Origin: Ditylenchus dipsaci | Lineage: Eukaryota > Nematoda > Chromadorea > Rhabditida > Anguinidae | Direction: 5' to 3' | DNA: 64,000 bases | Assembly (NCBI GenBank): GCA_004194705.1 | Contig: SADC01000095.1 | Span: forward strand, 248,001 to 312,000 | Part shown: one piece after another, positions 47,640 to 58,445 of the stretch | Layout: each line of letters starts with the position of its first letter | Position numbering within the stretch: position 1 is the stretch's first letter | Translations under genes and position numbers: made by a program | The notes under the pieces: generated by a model | Told to the model about the DNA's origin: nothing | Databases searched by the model: none | The model's input: the letters and a program-made list of their open reading frames with translations, nothing else

Positions 47640-50600
47640 TCATTCTAATTCTCGAAGTGAAAAAGCATCATTAGGTACTTCCATTTCAGACTCATACCGA
47701 ATAAGAATTCCAATCAGTGAATGAAGAGTATTCTCGAATACCGTCTGATCCGCAACACCATTGCTCGTCTCCTTTATCCATGGCGACTGCTTTAATATGC
47801 CTCTGTCCAGTTCTCGCAGAAGCGGGTAAATGCCCTTTGTTCGAAGTGTTTCACGACCCAATTTAGTAGCGCACAACTGAAAAACAAAATTCATTCTGTG
47901 ATAAAATCTTCGCTAATTTTTATCCTAACAACATAACTGATGGCCTCTAAGCTATATGCCCTCAACATAATATTTTGCAAAATGGATTCTTCATAAATGC
48001 CGACAATAGAACATAAAAGAGTTTAGAGAACAAAAAGTGCGACTTTTAATGAGTGATTCTTCTATTCAAAGAATACAAAGAAACTCCAATTTACACATTA
48101 CTGTTTAAGCAGTCAAATATCCCGGTTAGAATAGACAAACCTGAAACTTGAATTAAGCATTAGCTGTCTATAACTTAATTTTCTGTCGTTTACAAACCCC
48201 GAAAAAATATTCCAAATCTCTAAGCCTGATTTTTGAAAAAAAAAATGCAGCTTTTCGGTAAAAATTACGAAAAGTCGAAAGAAAAAAGATTGTTGAATCA
48301 TAGCACATATAGCACTTACCATGTACCTGCATGTACCTGCGGGGCCTTTTTTCGGTTAAGTGTAAATAGCTTCTAGACGTCTCCTAAGTGTTTTCTGAAC
48401 GTCAATTAGGAGACGTTTGGGCTATACTATAGAATGCCCCCCCCAGCTAGCGAAAAATTTACTTTTCCTGAAGGGAAAGGACCCGTCCCATTTGATTCTT
48501 GTGCTCTGAATAGGCACGGAAACACTTTGGTTTCTTCAAAAAAATTTTTTTGATTTGCCTTGGTCCCCCAAGGTGAAAAATTTAGGAAAATCAAAAAAAA
48601 TATTTTTTGAATTCCCGCCAAAACATTTTTTAAGGGATTTAGGGCTGTATTGGAGGGAAGGGACAAAAGAGGGCCACTAATCACACAGAGCCCATTAACA
48701 AGAAGATGTTGAACATAGTTTGAATACTGGGCCTACCGCATAAATAAACTCTGGTATGCATGCTTTTTCATGCATCCAGAGTCACTTTCGAGTGATTTGT
48801 GTCTAAGGTATGTGGGTGTGCGCATCTCAACTCCAAGCCCCAAGCCCCTGCGCCCCGAAGGGGGCGCAGGGGGCTTGAGAGTTAGAGATGCGCGCACACA
48901 CTTACCTTAGACATGATTCCGAGAAGTACTCTTGACCATAAAATGCATATAGAGTCTCTTTTTGCAACGGCCCAGTTGAAAAACATAGCAGGACATCCGA
49001 AATAGTCCAGAATTCACTTTTTTATAATTTTGACATGAAAGTGGCCCCTTTTTTTCCCTTCCCCTCCCAATACAGCCTAATTCCCTTTAAAACGTTTTGG
49101 CGGGAATTCAAAAAAAATTTTTTTTTGAATTTTCTTAAATTTTTTACTTGGGGGACCAAGGCAAATCGAAAAATTTTTTTTTTCGATTTTTCGGAAACCA
49201 AAGTGTTTCCGTGCCTATTCAGAGCACGAGAATCAAAATGGGACGGGTCCTTTCCCTTCAGGAAAAGTAAATTTTTCGCTAGCTGGGGGGGGCATTCTAT
49301 AGTGTTACCGACGTTTGAACACTATTTACAATTAACCAAAAAAGTGACCCCAGATACATAAGTACGCAGATAATTAATAACCTGATATAGAGTTCCACAA
49401 GCTTTTGACAGATGGTAAGATCCTCTTCTCGCTTCCTGTCATAGTATTGTAACTGAAGCGGTAGTTTGGCAGTTTCTTCTTCGCTCAATTCGTAGGCTTC
49501 ATCCACCAAAGGAGCAACGATAGCACACAAGAACTCATCATCGTAGTTGGTGAGCAGAGAGGAGTGAAGACCTAAACAAGTGAACAGATAAAAATTGATT
49601 ATTTGTGTTGTTTATTGTTTATATTTTAAATTTATTTCTCATTTTTGTGTGTATATTTTTTGCAGTCCGTGCCAATTAAAGCAAAAGAAGTCTAACATCT
49701 ATTGCCATTGAGCAATAAAAAGCAACCTTAAATTCATTAACGAGGGAACACTTGTAAATCTTCCTAATCAAAACTAAGAGTCACCAATCTCACAGGAAAG
49801 AGGTCATAAAACAGGCTTTATGCCACTCCAAAAATTAACACAACGAGCAAACAGCCACAGTTAAGAGGGAGTAAAAACAAGTTCAAGTGCTGTTTGCATG
49901 AGCAGAACAAAGTGCAATCATAACTCTTAACTTAGAGATGTCAATTTTTACTCGATTATCCCACTGTAAGTAATTTTTACCATTGTCCAACAGATTTATC
50001 TTTCATTATAACAATAAGGTAGTTCTCGGGCTGGTACACGACTATTTCGGATATCCGGTTTTTTTTGGCAAACTGAATACCCGAATTTGTAAAACCCGGT
50101 ACCAATACCAGGGTCCACTACTGGGACGGTTTTCGGTTCCAATAAAGCACGATACGTACATTCGACACTTTTCGCCAGTCCCAATACCGAGACTTAGAAT
50201 AACATTGAACACATAATTCACCAATCAAGTTCCAGCATCGATTATTCTGCTCTTTGCAAATTTTTTTACTAATTACCATTTCTTTAAATAATTTTTTTTG
50301 CGAAAACGCAAGCAACACAAACTGCATCACACGGATGTGTGCTTTCTTAAAAAAAATACAAAAAGCGGATACCCCTTCCTACTTGCATTTTAATGCAATT
50401 AAGTGAGAGGAACACTCTTGAAACATTAGCGAAAAGATGGGCTGCAGTTGTTCTCGAGCAAAAAATGTCTCTTCAATTTGCTCTCCTTTCCTTCTACACA
50501 CTACAACACCACCAACGTATCCCGCACATCAGCAGCAGCAGCAAAAAACAATAATCAGATTCTTGAAGCCAATGAGTCGTGCCTAATTGACAACAACAGA

Positions 50601-53600
50601 GAGAGCGAAAAGATAAAAGTGGAGTGGGTGTCGTTTTTTCACGCCATTTACCATCACCCATCCCTTCGTCTTCTTTGTTTTCAACGATAAATCAGATTGC
50701 CTTTTTCCTGCTGCTGGCTGTAGTAGTTGCATATGGAGCGGAAAAGTGTGACACTAATTCAACAAGACGCTAAAGAGGACAGGCGAACAGCAAAGGTGAG
50801 AAGAGACTTAACTCTCGATGGGATCTTTGCTGGCTAATTAAAAGGAACACATCTCCTACCCCAAATGAGTGGACAAGACATATAGAAAAACACTTTCATG
50901 TAATTGGGAAGAAAGAACCGAGATTCAAGAATAATCTAACCATGAAAGGACAACTACACAAAGGACAACTACACACATACATAATCTGCAAAAAGTGTTC
51001 ACCTTAAGTGTTCCCCTAATTTTAATAATACAAGACGCCAAATAGCACAGGTTGACTGTTTGAGTGGAAAATTCTACGAAAAAGTTAGCTTGATTATCAA
51101 TAACGGAATGATTATAGTTCCAAACAAATAAAATTGACGCAAGGAAAACAGGCTTTAACCCTTCTACAGAAGTTTCTTCTACGTTCAATAGAACTATGCA
51201 TAGAAAACATAACAAAATACAAATCGACCAAGTAAAGGTCTACTGCAGTAAACACTGTCAGCCATCCGAACTTTAGAGACGATCACTTAAAGGAAGGGGA
51301 AAAGCTACTTAGGTTTGAAAAAGTGGCCTCCATGGCGCAGTACGTAAGCGTTTGCATTTTTTGGCCAAAGTGGTGTTGCAGGTTCGATCCCACGTAGTGG
51401 CATGCTACTTATTTTGGCTTGTTTAACAAGTTCTAGTGGTAATTTGGATCGCTGATTCCGAATCTGCCGTCAAAAAAGTCTAATCCCCGCTAAAACTGGT
51501 CAAACAAGCCAAAATAAATAGCATGCCACAACGTGGGATCGAACCTGCAACACCATTTTTGGCCGAAAAAAACGCAAACTCTTACACACTGCGCCACCCA
51601 GGCCACTTTTTCAAATCTAAGTAGATTTTCCCCCTCTTTTAAAGGAGCATGCCCACTCTAATAAGAGGTGGTGCCGGGAATCCAAAAAAATTCCTGATCA
51701 TTGAACTTCTGAACGGATTTTTCAGCTTGGTTTTTAACTAAACAAGGCCTAGAATTCGATTTCAACTATCGTTTTGTTAGAAACCAAGTTTAAAATCCGT
51801 GCAGAAGCTCAATGATCGAGAGAAAAAATTTTAATTCCCGGCATCACCTCTTGTTTGCTCTTAGGGATATCCTTTGTAGAAAACCCACTCTATATAAATT
51901 TGTGAAATATTTGTGAAATATTAGATACCGTATCTGAAAATATTAGCACGAAGAAAAGTATAGTTCTGTGGTCACAAAAATAGAATTGCCACAAAGCTTT
52001 CGGAACAGACTCTCAGGACCCTAATTTGAGAGTCTTTCGAGAAAGTCGATGGAAGTTCTAGAAGTAATATTTTTATGTGTGAATAGGACCAAAGAATGTC
52101 AACTTCTACAAATTTTGGCAATCGAAAAAATCCACAAAAAGCTGATTTTATCGCATTTACACATACCAAAAAATCATTGCGTTGAAGTTAGTTTACGACG
52201 GCGGCCTCTTTAAAGTGTAGATTTATGTCTCACTGTTATTGTTAGCGATCAGTAGATAAACATTTAAGCGACGAAAAAAAATCAAACCACCACCCAGCAC
52301 TTCATTCTCCAAGTTCTTCAAAACTTTTTCCTGCCAAAACCCAACTCAACGCTATTCTCGATTTTACATGAGCAATAAATCATAATGAATTGCGTCTACA
52401 GTCATAAAAACATGAAATTTAGTAAATTTGTACACCAAAGAAGTATGAAGCAAAGCCAAGAAAACAAGTTCTCTAGAATCGTAAAACGACGTGAAAATAA
52501 GCCAGTCAGTTGATGCACCATTCATCTATTCACGCCTGGCAATTAAAGTGCGCGGGAGGTAGGTGTATAACCTAGACACTTCGTGAAGTCGGAGGAAATG
52601 AAGGAGGATGTTTAACTACCTTGACAACTTTACTAGCGAGTCCATCGAAGAGATAAATTTCAGCAAATGTGTGAGAGCCCATAAAAAATTTAACGGTTCA
52701 ACACGAAACAGTCAAGTCTTTGAGCTACAGAAATTGAAGGATAAAAATATTGACTTTCCAAAATTAGTCATGATTATCAAAACAGATAAATAACAGTCAC
52801 ATGAAGCCTTCGGAAAAAGACCATAAAAATTGGAAAGTTTAGCCATGGAAAGGTGAAGACCAAATATGATTTGAAGGACATTCTAGTGCGTTCAAAATTG
52901 GTGTCCACTACCGTATAAGCTCTATTAATCGCCCACCCTCTATTAATCTCCCACCCCTGACTTTTAAGAATTATATCTCAGCTAAGGTAAATATTATGCA
53001 AATCTGTGTTTCGCGTTCGCTTAACTCTCACGAGCTCTACCGGTTCCGCTTTCCTGGGTTTTGGATTTTCACCCAAAAGTTTTGAGTTTGACTCAAAATT
53101 TTTCAGATTTTCGGAGGGTTAAAAAATAATCCCCCACGACTAATAAAGGGTACTAATAGATGTTATACGGTAATTCAAGCTCTTTTCTTTATCATTGAAA
53201 TTTTGTACGAATTTTTGGTGCGTATACGATTCCTCCTTTTTCCCCCAAATGAGGAAAAAGGAGGAAACGTATAACGCCAAGTTTATACGCGCCAATTCAA
53301 ATATTTTGGTGTGTATCTAGGATTGCTAAACCCTGGATATGCGACAGTGATATTTCTGAAATATTACCCATTATTACCTGCAAAAACACATCCTAATAAA
53401 ATTTTTTGGGACAATCTTAAAAAATGTCTTTTTTCGAATCTGCATGCCCTCACTCAAAACCCTCCCTTACATTCGCATCCCCACTCCTAACCCTTCCTGC
53501 CCCAATAAAAAAGTTGAATCCACACTTTAAACACTGAATCCATACTCCAAACCAAATCCACACTCCAAACATTTTCGGGCGTTTTGAAAAGCCCAAAGTG

Positions 53601-56600
53601 GCAAGACAAATGCGAACAGGGTTCGCAGATGAAAAAACGGAAAATTAGGATTTTGAACAAAAAAAATCTCCAAAAAACAGGTAATCCCTGACTTTTGGCG
53701 ATCAAAAACCAGTATTTGAATTGAAAAATCAGGAAATTCCTGATAAATCAGGACATCTGCGAACCCTGAATGCGAATATTAAACATTTCAGTGTTTTCAT
53801 CATTCTCTTCGTAATTCAGAAAATAACCAGTTTAGGTAGTTTGGATACTTTCTGAATCATTTTGGGTAATTTCTGGATTGTTTGGTCCTTTCTATGTGAT
53901 TTCAGTACCCTCCAGGTAATTTGAGCATCCTCATGTGGACTGGGTAATTCCTGTACGGTTTAGTATCTTTTAGGTATATTCAGCGTCCTCCAGTTGGATT
54001 GAGTATCGTCTAAATAACTTAGGTAACTCAGAATTTGACCCAAAAATATCGTACAAAATATTTGAATTGGCGCATATAAACTTGGCATTGTACGTTTCCT
54101 CCTATTTTTACCATTTAGGGAAAAAAGGAGGAAACGTATATACCCCGAATTTTTCAATTGATTATCTAACCACACTATATCCAAAATTAAAATAAGCCTT
54201 AAAGGGCATGCCCGTTCGTTAAGGCGCGAACCAGCAGTTTTTTTCGAAATTTTTCGGGTCGTCCCATTTTTCACTCGTTCTGCGTCAAATCTGATATAGA
54301 TGACCTTATACTGCTTTAAAAGCTGGACAGAAAACTTTAAAAACCTAGACGATAACGAATGTAACAACTTATCGAGAAAGAAAAGAATTGCTGGTTCGCA
54401 CCTTTTTTCCACATCGGGCACGATCATGCCCCTTTAATTTGTTATGAAGCAAGTTGAAACTTTGCACAGTAGTTCAATGATTCGATTTTTTTTGAATCGG
54501 CGGGCATCGATTTCGAACGCACGGGCATGCCTCTAAGACGTGAAGAAATTCAAGGGTGATTTTCCTCCCCTTAAATATGAGCAGAAAAATTGTATATCAA
54601 AAGTTGTTTTAATGGTTGGATCAGCAAAATTTATAGTCACCAGCAATTTTGAGAACTGCGAAGCCACTTTTTATAGTGGCAGTCATGGATCGATTTAAAA
54701 AACGATAATATTTTAGGAGCAGGTACAGACATACAGAAAACTAAGAATTTGGAGGTTCAGTAGTAGCGTGAACAAAATAAGGTCAGGCTTAGAATCTTTG
54801 GCGCTAGTATGGCATAACCCCCCCCCTAAAACTTGATCCTCCCAAAATCGCGGGAGAACAAGTTTAGGCTTAGCCCTTAGGCTCGGGGTAGGCCAGCGTA
54901 CGGAATTTGTGACTAATAAATGGCTTACGTTCTTTTTCCGGCATCTGGAAAAATTCTTTGGGAGCTCTTTACATAAGTATTAAAATGAAAAAAGTAAAGG
55001 GGTGGGGTATCCCACACTAGGGTCGAAACTTCTACAGTCGAGTCTCGATTTAACGTACCCCCTGGGGACCGGCCCTAGGGTACGTTAAATCGAGGGTAAA
55101 TTTGACGGAGTTTATTATTGAAAGGACCGGCCCTAGGGGTACGTTAAATCGAAGGGTACGTTAAATTGGGGGTACGTTAAATCGAGACTCGACTGTATAC
55201 AAAAAATTATTTGGGCACTTACTGTCTTCAAATGATATGTTGTAGACGACGTTCACAGCACACAGCTTACGCTTCACTCTACTGGACACAGAGAAAAGAG
55301 GCAGTAACTTGGATAAATGGTCGGTCACAATGACTTGGCGGACATCATGTAGAGCAGATAGGTTCATTAGCACGTATCCTAAAAAAATTCCAAGGTCGCA
55401 CTAAAGAATCTCCTCACCCCACGCAGAGGGCTCAGATGGAGGACATCACTTCATATTCGTGTTTGTCGACCCCGATTTCATGATAAAGCCGCGTGTTTTT
55501 TGATTCTGAGAAGGAAAAAAATCGAACCGCAGGGGATATCATGGTTTTTCGGTCTAAATTTCAAAAACTTAAATTCGCGCCTGTTGAATTTTAAAGGGAA
55601 TAAGGGCTGTATTGGGAGGGGAAAATAATAAAAGGGGACCTCTTTTATGGCACAACGTTAAAAAATTAAATTTTTGTAGTCTTGGACCAGCTTACCATGT
55701 TTTCCAACTGGGTAGTGGCGAAAATAGACGCAGAAGCAAAAAAGACTCACTCAAGAGTACACTACGGAATCATATCTAAGGGAAGTGCATGAGCGCATCT
55801 GTAACTCTCAAGCCCGCTGCGCTTCCGAATGTTAATTTTTTTTCAATTTTAACTGAAAAACCGTGATACCCCCTGTGCTTCGAATTTTTTTCATAATCAA
55901 AAAAAACACGGGTTTTTCTCATGAAATCAGGATTGAGACACGAGCATGAGGTTATCTCCTCCATCCAATCACTCTGTTTGGGGTAGGGGATTCTATAGTC
56001 AAGGCAATTTCAAGATGAGGAAGTCTATTGGATAAGGAATACCACAGCATAAATGTTCAAATAAATACGTACCTAAATAATCAGCTGCTTCTTCAATGCT
56101 TGAAGAAGCGTCCATCAGCAAATCTAAAAACATCAGTGGTTTTAACAAAAATTTAAGGTTTAAGATTCTAACCGAAGATTGCAGCAATATGGCTCTCCCA
56201 GCATTGGCTCATTTTAGCATGGAACTTCTCTGGATCATGACGTGACACATTTGCAAGCAACTGCGCTGACCTTAAAGGGAGTACCATCGCGTTGCACTGC
56301 AATAAAGGCAGGGTGCAGCAATTTATTTCTGTCTTGACTATTTCCTTTAAGCGTTCTACCTGATCAGACGAGATTTTTCTGCCTACTTTTAAAAAGTAGG
56401 ACGAGGTCATAAATATCAGATTTGAGTTATAAGTTACAACGGGTGAAAACAAGAATGATTTTTGAAAAAGTGCTGATTCCCGCCTTAATCTGCAGTGTAA
56501 CGCACTAGTATGCCCTTTGAAGGGGCATGCTCACCTGTTTAAATTTATGTGTCAGGGACTGAGACTTAGACTTGATATAGAGCACTTTTATGTTTAAAAA

Positions 56601-57909
56601 GATTGTTTATTAATGCACTCTGAACAGGTAAAACAAAAGCATTCTCACTGATTTCTTAGTTTCAGTATAAGTCTCAGTCCGTGAACACCTTAGACTTAGA
56701 CTGAAACTATTTTAGCTTTCTGAACACCCTTTAGTTTCAGTCCAAGTCTTGGTCTCAGTGTAAGTTTCAGTCACAGCCCGTGAAAGAGCTGTAACAAAAC
56801 TACACTTAAAAATAAATTGTAGGCCTTGTTTTTCTTAGAAACCAAGCCGAAAAATCCGTATAGAAGTTCAATGATTCAGAAAAAATTTAAATTGGCGGGG
56901 ACAAATTTAAACAGGTGAGCATGTCACTATAAAAAAGTCAAGACATGGCAACGTACATACAAATTTTGAACCTCACCTTAGCAGACATGAGTTTTTCTGA
57001 ACACATTCTTCAACGCATTTGTTGACCACAGAATCACTCTCCAGGATTCGATTAGACAGTTCTGTAGATTCTGCAGCAATATTGACCCAAAATCAGCATA
57101 TTTTCATTGATGAATATTTGTGAACAAGATATAACGGTAATTATTAACAGGCTGCAGGTGAAAACACCCGTCAAAATGTGTAAATCTCCCCTCAAAATAT
57201 GTAAATCTCCCGTCAAACTTTTAAAACTTCTTGTTCTCGGTGATTACTTTTCATTTTTTGCACCAGCATGTAGCCCTGAATCTCTGGTTTCTAATGAGCT
57301 ATCAACTGGCTTACTACAATATTGAAAAGTGGGAGAAGAATTATGTTTTTTAAACTACACCTATTTTGTCAGAATGAATTGTTCTCCCACTTTTTTATAA
57401 TGTAGTCAGCCAGTTGTTAGCTCATTAGAAACTAGAGATTCAGGGCTACATGCTGGTGCAAAAAAAATAAAAAATTGGGCGCTACTGTAATATACCCCGA
57501 CCAAAGCCCCCCCCCTCCCTGGGGTATATTACAGTAGCTTTTTTGGGAGGGGGGGTATATTCCAGTAGCGTCAAAAATTGAAAAGTGATCACCGAGAACA
57601 AGACGTTTTAAAAATTAGACGGGATATTTACATATTTTGACGGGAGATTCACACATTTTGGCGGGTGTTTTCAATTTTAACCATTACCAATATGGAAAAG
57701 ACCATTAGTCGTTCGTCTGGCTGTAGATGAGGCAAAAGCTGACACAATCCATCGAGCAAGGCAAAGTTTTCTGCAGAAAACAGCGAAAGACCATCAACAT
57801 GAAGAGAAGTTCCAAGAATAAGATCCAAAGCTGGCTTTCTTACTTGCGGAGGAGTCGATTCCCCCAACAGCTTGCTTATGGCAATAATTTCCGAGCTATC
57901 TGCAGTCAT
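47640..57909 (-). CDS. HGH1: HGH1 family protein, complete gene
   Basis: HGH1 is an armadillo-like protein that helps fold translation elongation factor eEF2. Exons in reading order: 57909-57688 (start MTADSSEIIAISKLLGE), about 57086-56977 (VNIAAESTELSNRILESDSV), 56270-56173 (SAQLLANVSRHDPEKF), 56123-56073 (DLLMDASSSIEEAADYL), 55378-55223 (YVLMNLSALHDVRQVI), 49571-49382 (SEEETAKLPLQLQYYDRKRE) and 47876-47640 (LCATKLGRETLRTKGIYPLL, then the stop). These follow the human HGH1 order, including EEE-x-LP-x-x-LQY and GR-x-x-LR-x-x-G-x-Y-x-x-LREL. An in-frame stop precedes the start ATG. Most junctions are GT-AG and in phase. Exon 2 lacks an AG just before its conserved start, and the exon 6-7 junction is one base short. 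Introns total about 9 kb and are mostly foldback elements. Confidence 0.9.
48427..49302. mobile_element. 880-bp foldback in the last HGH1 intron
   Basis: Arms of about 260 bases (48427-48690 and 49035-49302) are inverted copies starting ACTATAGAATGCCCCCCC. The core 48803-48918 is a second palindrome (GTCTAAGGTATGTGGGTGTG and inverse), the same core as at 13618-13880. Short open frames in the arms are mirror copies and not genes. Confidence 0.85.
49572..51296. other. HGH1 intron, no recognised feature
   Basis: Part of the intron between exons 5 and 6. AT-rich and non-coding as far as can be seen. Confidence 0.4.
51297..51633. mobile_element. foldback with tRNA-like arms, copy 2
   Basis: The left arm carries on the plus strand an A box, TGGCGCAGTACGTAAGCG, and a perfect B box, GGTTCGATCCC, spaced as in a tRNA gene with a long variable part. 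The right arm carries the same pair on the minus strand (TGGCGCAGTGTGTAAGAG and GGTTCGATCCC). The outer arms add GGGGAAAAGCTACTTAGG and its inverse. The two arms are about 100 bases apart. Confidence 0.85.
51642..51860. mobile_element. TTAA-type MITE, imperfect
   Basis: It begins TTAAAGGAGCATGCCC. Inner inverted blocks (AGAGGTGGTGCCGGGAAT and ATTCCCGGCATCACCTCT; GATCATTGAACTTCTGAACG and inverse) fold back fully. The right TTAA end is not recognisable. Confidence 0.65.
52909..53172. mobile_element. CCGTATTTTC-family MITE (diverged ends)
   Basis: The ends are TACCGTATAAGCTCTATTAA and TACTAATAGATGTTATACGGTA. The block GCTCTACCGGTTCCGCTTTC corresponds to the AAGCTCGCGCGAGTT region of the copy at 31.8 kb. 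Confidence 0.65.
53209..54153. mobile_element. inverted-repeat element with tandem-repeat interior
   Basis: Arms of about 105 bases share ACGCCAAGTTTATACGCGCC and AATTCAAATATTTTGG and their inverses. Each arm holds its own small hairpin around GAGGAAAAAGGAGGAAACGT. The interior includes a younger hAT MITE (53617-53768) and, at 53830-54030, a degenerate tandem array of roughly 20-base units. A minus-strand open frame in the right arm has no recognisable similarity. Confidence 0.7.
53617..53768. mobile_element. hAT-type MITE, 8-bp duplication AATGCGAA
   Basis: The ends CAGGGTTCGCAGATG and CATCTGCGAACCCTG are exact inverted copies, flanked by AATGCGAA at 53609-53616 and 53769-53776. Non-coding, and inserted in the larger element at 53209-54153. 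Confidence 0.92.
54203..54433. mobile_element. TTAA-flanked MITE
   Basis: AGGGCATGCCCG ... CGATCATGCCCCT is flanked by TTAA (54199-54202 and 54434-54437). Same family as 41496-41723, opposite orientation. Confidence 0.85.
54800..55022. mobile_element. CGCTAGTAGCG-family MITE
   Basis: The ends are GGCGCTAGTATGGCATAACC and GGGGTATCCCACACTAGGG. Internal blocks TAGGCTTAGCCCTTAGGC and GTACGGAATTTGTGACTAA match the complete copy at 59251-59481. Confidence 0.7.
55035..55195. mobile_element. pogo/Tigger-like MITE with TA duplication
   Basis: CAGTCGAGTCTCGATTTAAC and its inverse GTTAAATCGAGACTCGACTG bound the element, with TA on each side (55033-55034 and 55196-55197). The interior is four or five GGTACGTTAAATCGA units. 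It lies just downstream of the HGH1 exon 5 donor, about 25 bases into the intron. Confidence 0.88.
55590..55990. repeat. partial copy of the 48427-49302 foldback family
   Basis: It shares GGGCTGTATTGGGAGGGGAA, the ACCATGTTTTCCAACTGGG block and a diverged GGAATCATATCTAAGG core with the copies at 13.6 and 48.4 kb. It is diverged and lacks one clear end. Confidence 0.55.
56276..56516. mobile_element. TTAA-type MITE at an HGH1 splice acceptor
   Basis: AGGGAGTACC ... ACTAGTATGCCCT, with TTAA at 56272-56275 and TTGA at 56517-56520. Internal blocks (TAAAAAGTAGGACGAGGTCA) are related to the TTAA elements at 41.5 and 54.2 kb. Its left target site overlaps the acceptor of the HGH1 exon starting at 56270. 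Confidence 0.75.
56521..56932. mobile_element. second TTAA-type inverted repeat, with internal insertion
   Basis: It begins AGGGGCATGCTCACCTGTTT and ends with the inverse AAACAGGTGAGCATG near 56930, directly abutting the previous element. The interior contains another inverted set of TTTCAGTCTAAGTCT-like units (about 56560-56785), which looks like a separate nested element. Confidence 0.65.
57157..57668. mobile_element. foldback beside HGH1 exon 1, with nested MITE
   Basis: Arms start GAAAACACCCGTCAAAATGT and contain GTAGCCCTGAATCTC and inverses. A 100-base insertion at about 57477-57576 (GGGCGCTACTGTAATATACC and inverse) interrupts only the right arm. The element ends about 20 bases from the donor of HGH1 exon 1 at 57687. 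Confidence 0.8.
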
Positions 57910-58445
57910 TTCTATATCGGCTAAATTGGGAAGTCTTTATCCTAGCGTGGATAAAGATTATATAAAATTCTTTTTTGTAACAAGAATAAATGATTTGAAT
58001 TATCTTAGTTGTTTTTTGGCTCTGCTGTTTTCAAAATCAAATTATTTGACGGGGCAAATAATTTTTTTTTGGATACTATTAGAAGTGACGGCACGTTTTC
58101 AATCGGCATGTTTCTTGAATTTTTTGTTTATTTCTAAATATTTTTATAACCGCGTAGGTTATAATCCAACACTTTGTCAGCTTTCCAATGAGCTATCAAA
58201 TTTCACTGAATGATATCAAAAATATGGAAATTAATGGGGCTGAACAAAGTAACTTTTTTTTGAGCGGACACCTGAATCTCTACATTTCAATATGAATTTG
58301 TTATTATACAATGCTTTTTGATAGCTCGTTAGAAAGCTGAGATTCTGAGCTACACGATAATAAAAAAAAGTTAAAAAAAACAAGAAAATTAACACAAAGA
58401 ATTTAAAAATGAATAAAAATTTCAGATTAGCGGTCATTTTTTTAG
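57910..58445. other. region upstream of HGH1 exon 1
   Basis: The HGH1 promoter should lie here. No TATA box or other element could be assigned. Parts near 58180 and 58320 resemble the arms of the foldback at 57157 (GAGCTATCAA and GATAGCTC), so the region is itself repeat-derived. Confidence 0.4.

Noticed and set aside
48427..49361. Open frames of 85 and 108 residues on opposite strands
   Set aside because: They are the two inverted arms of one foldback element, hence near-identical peptides from non-coding DNA.
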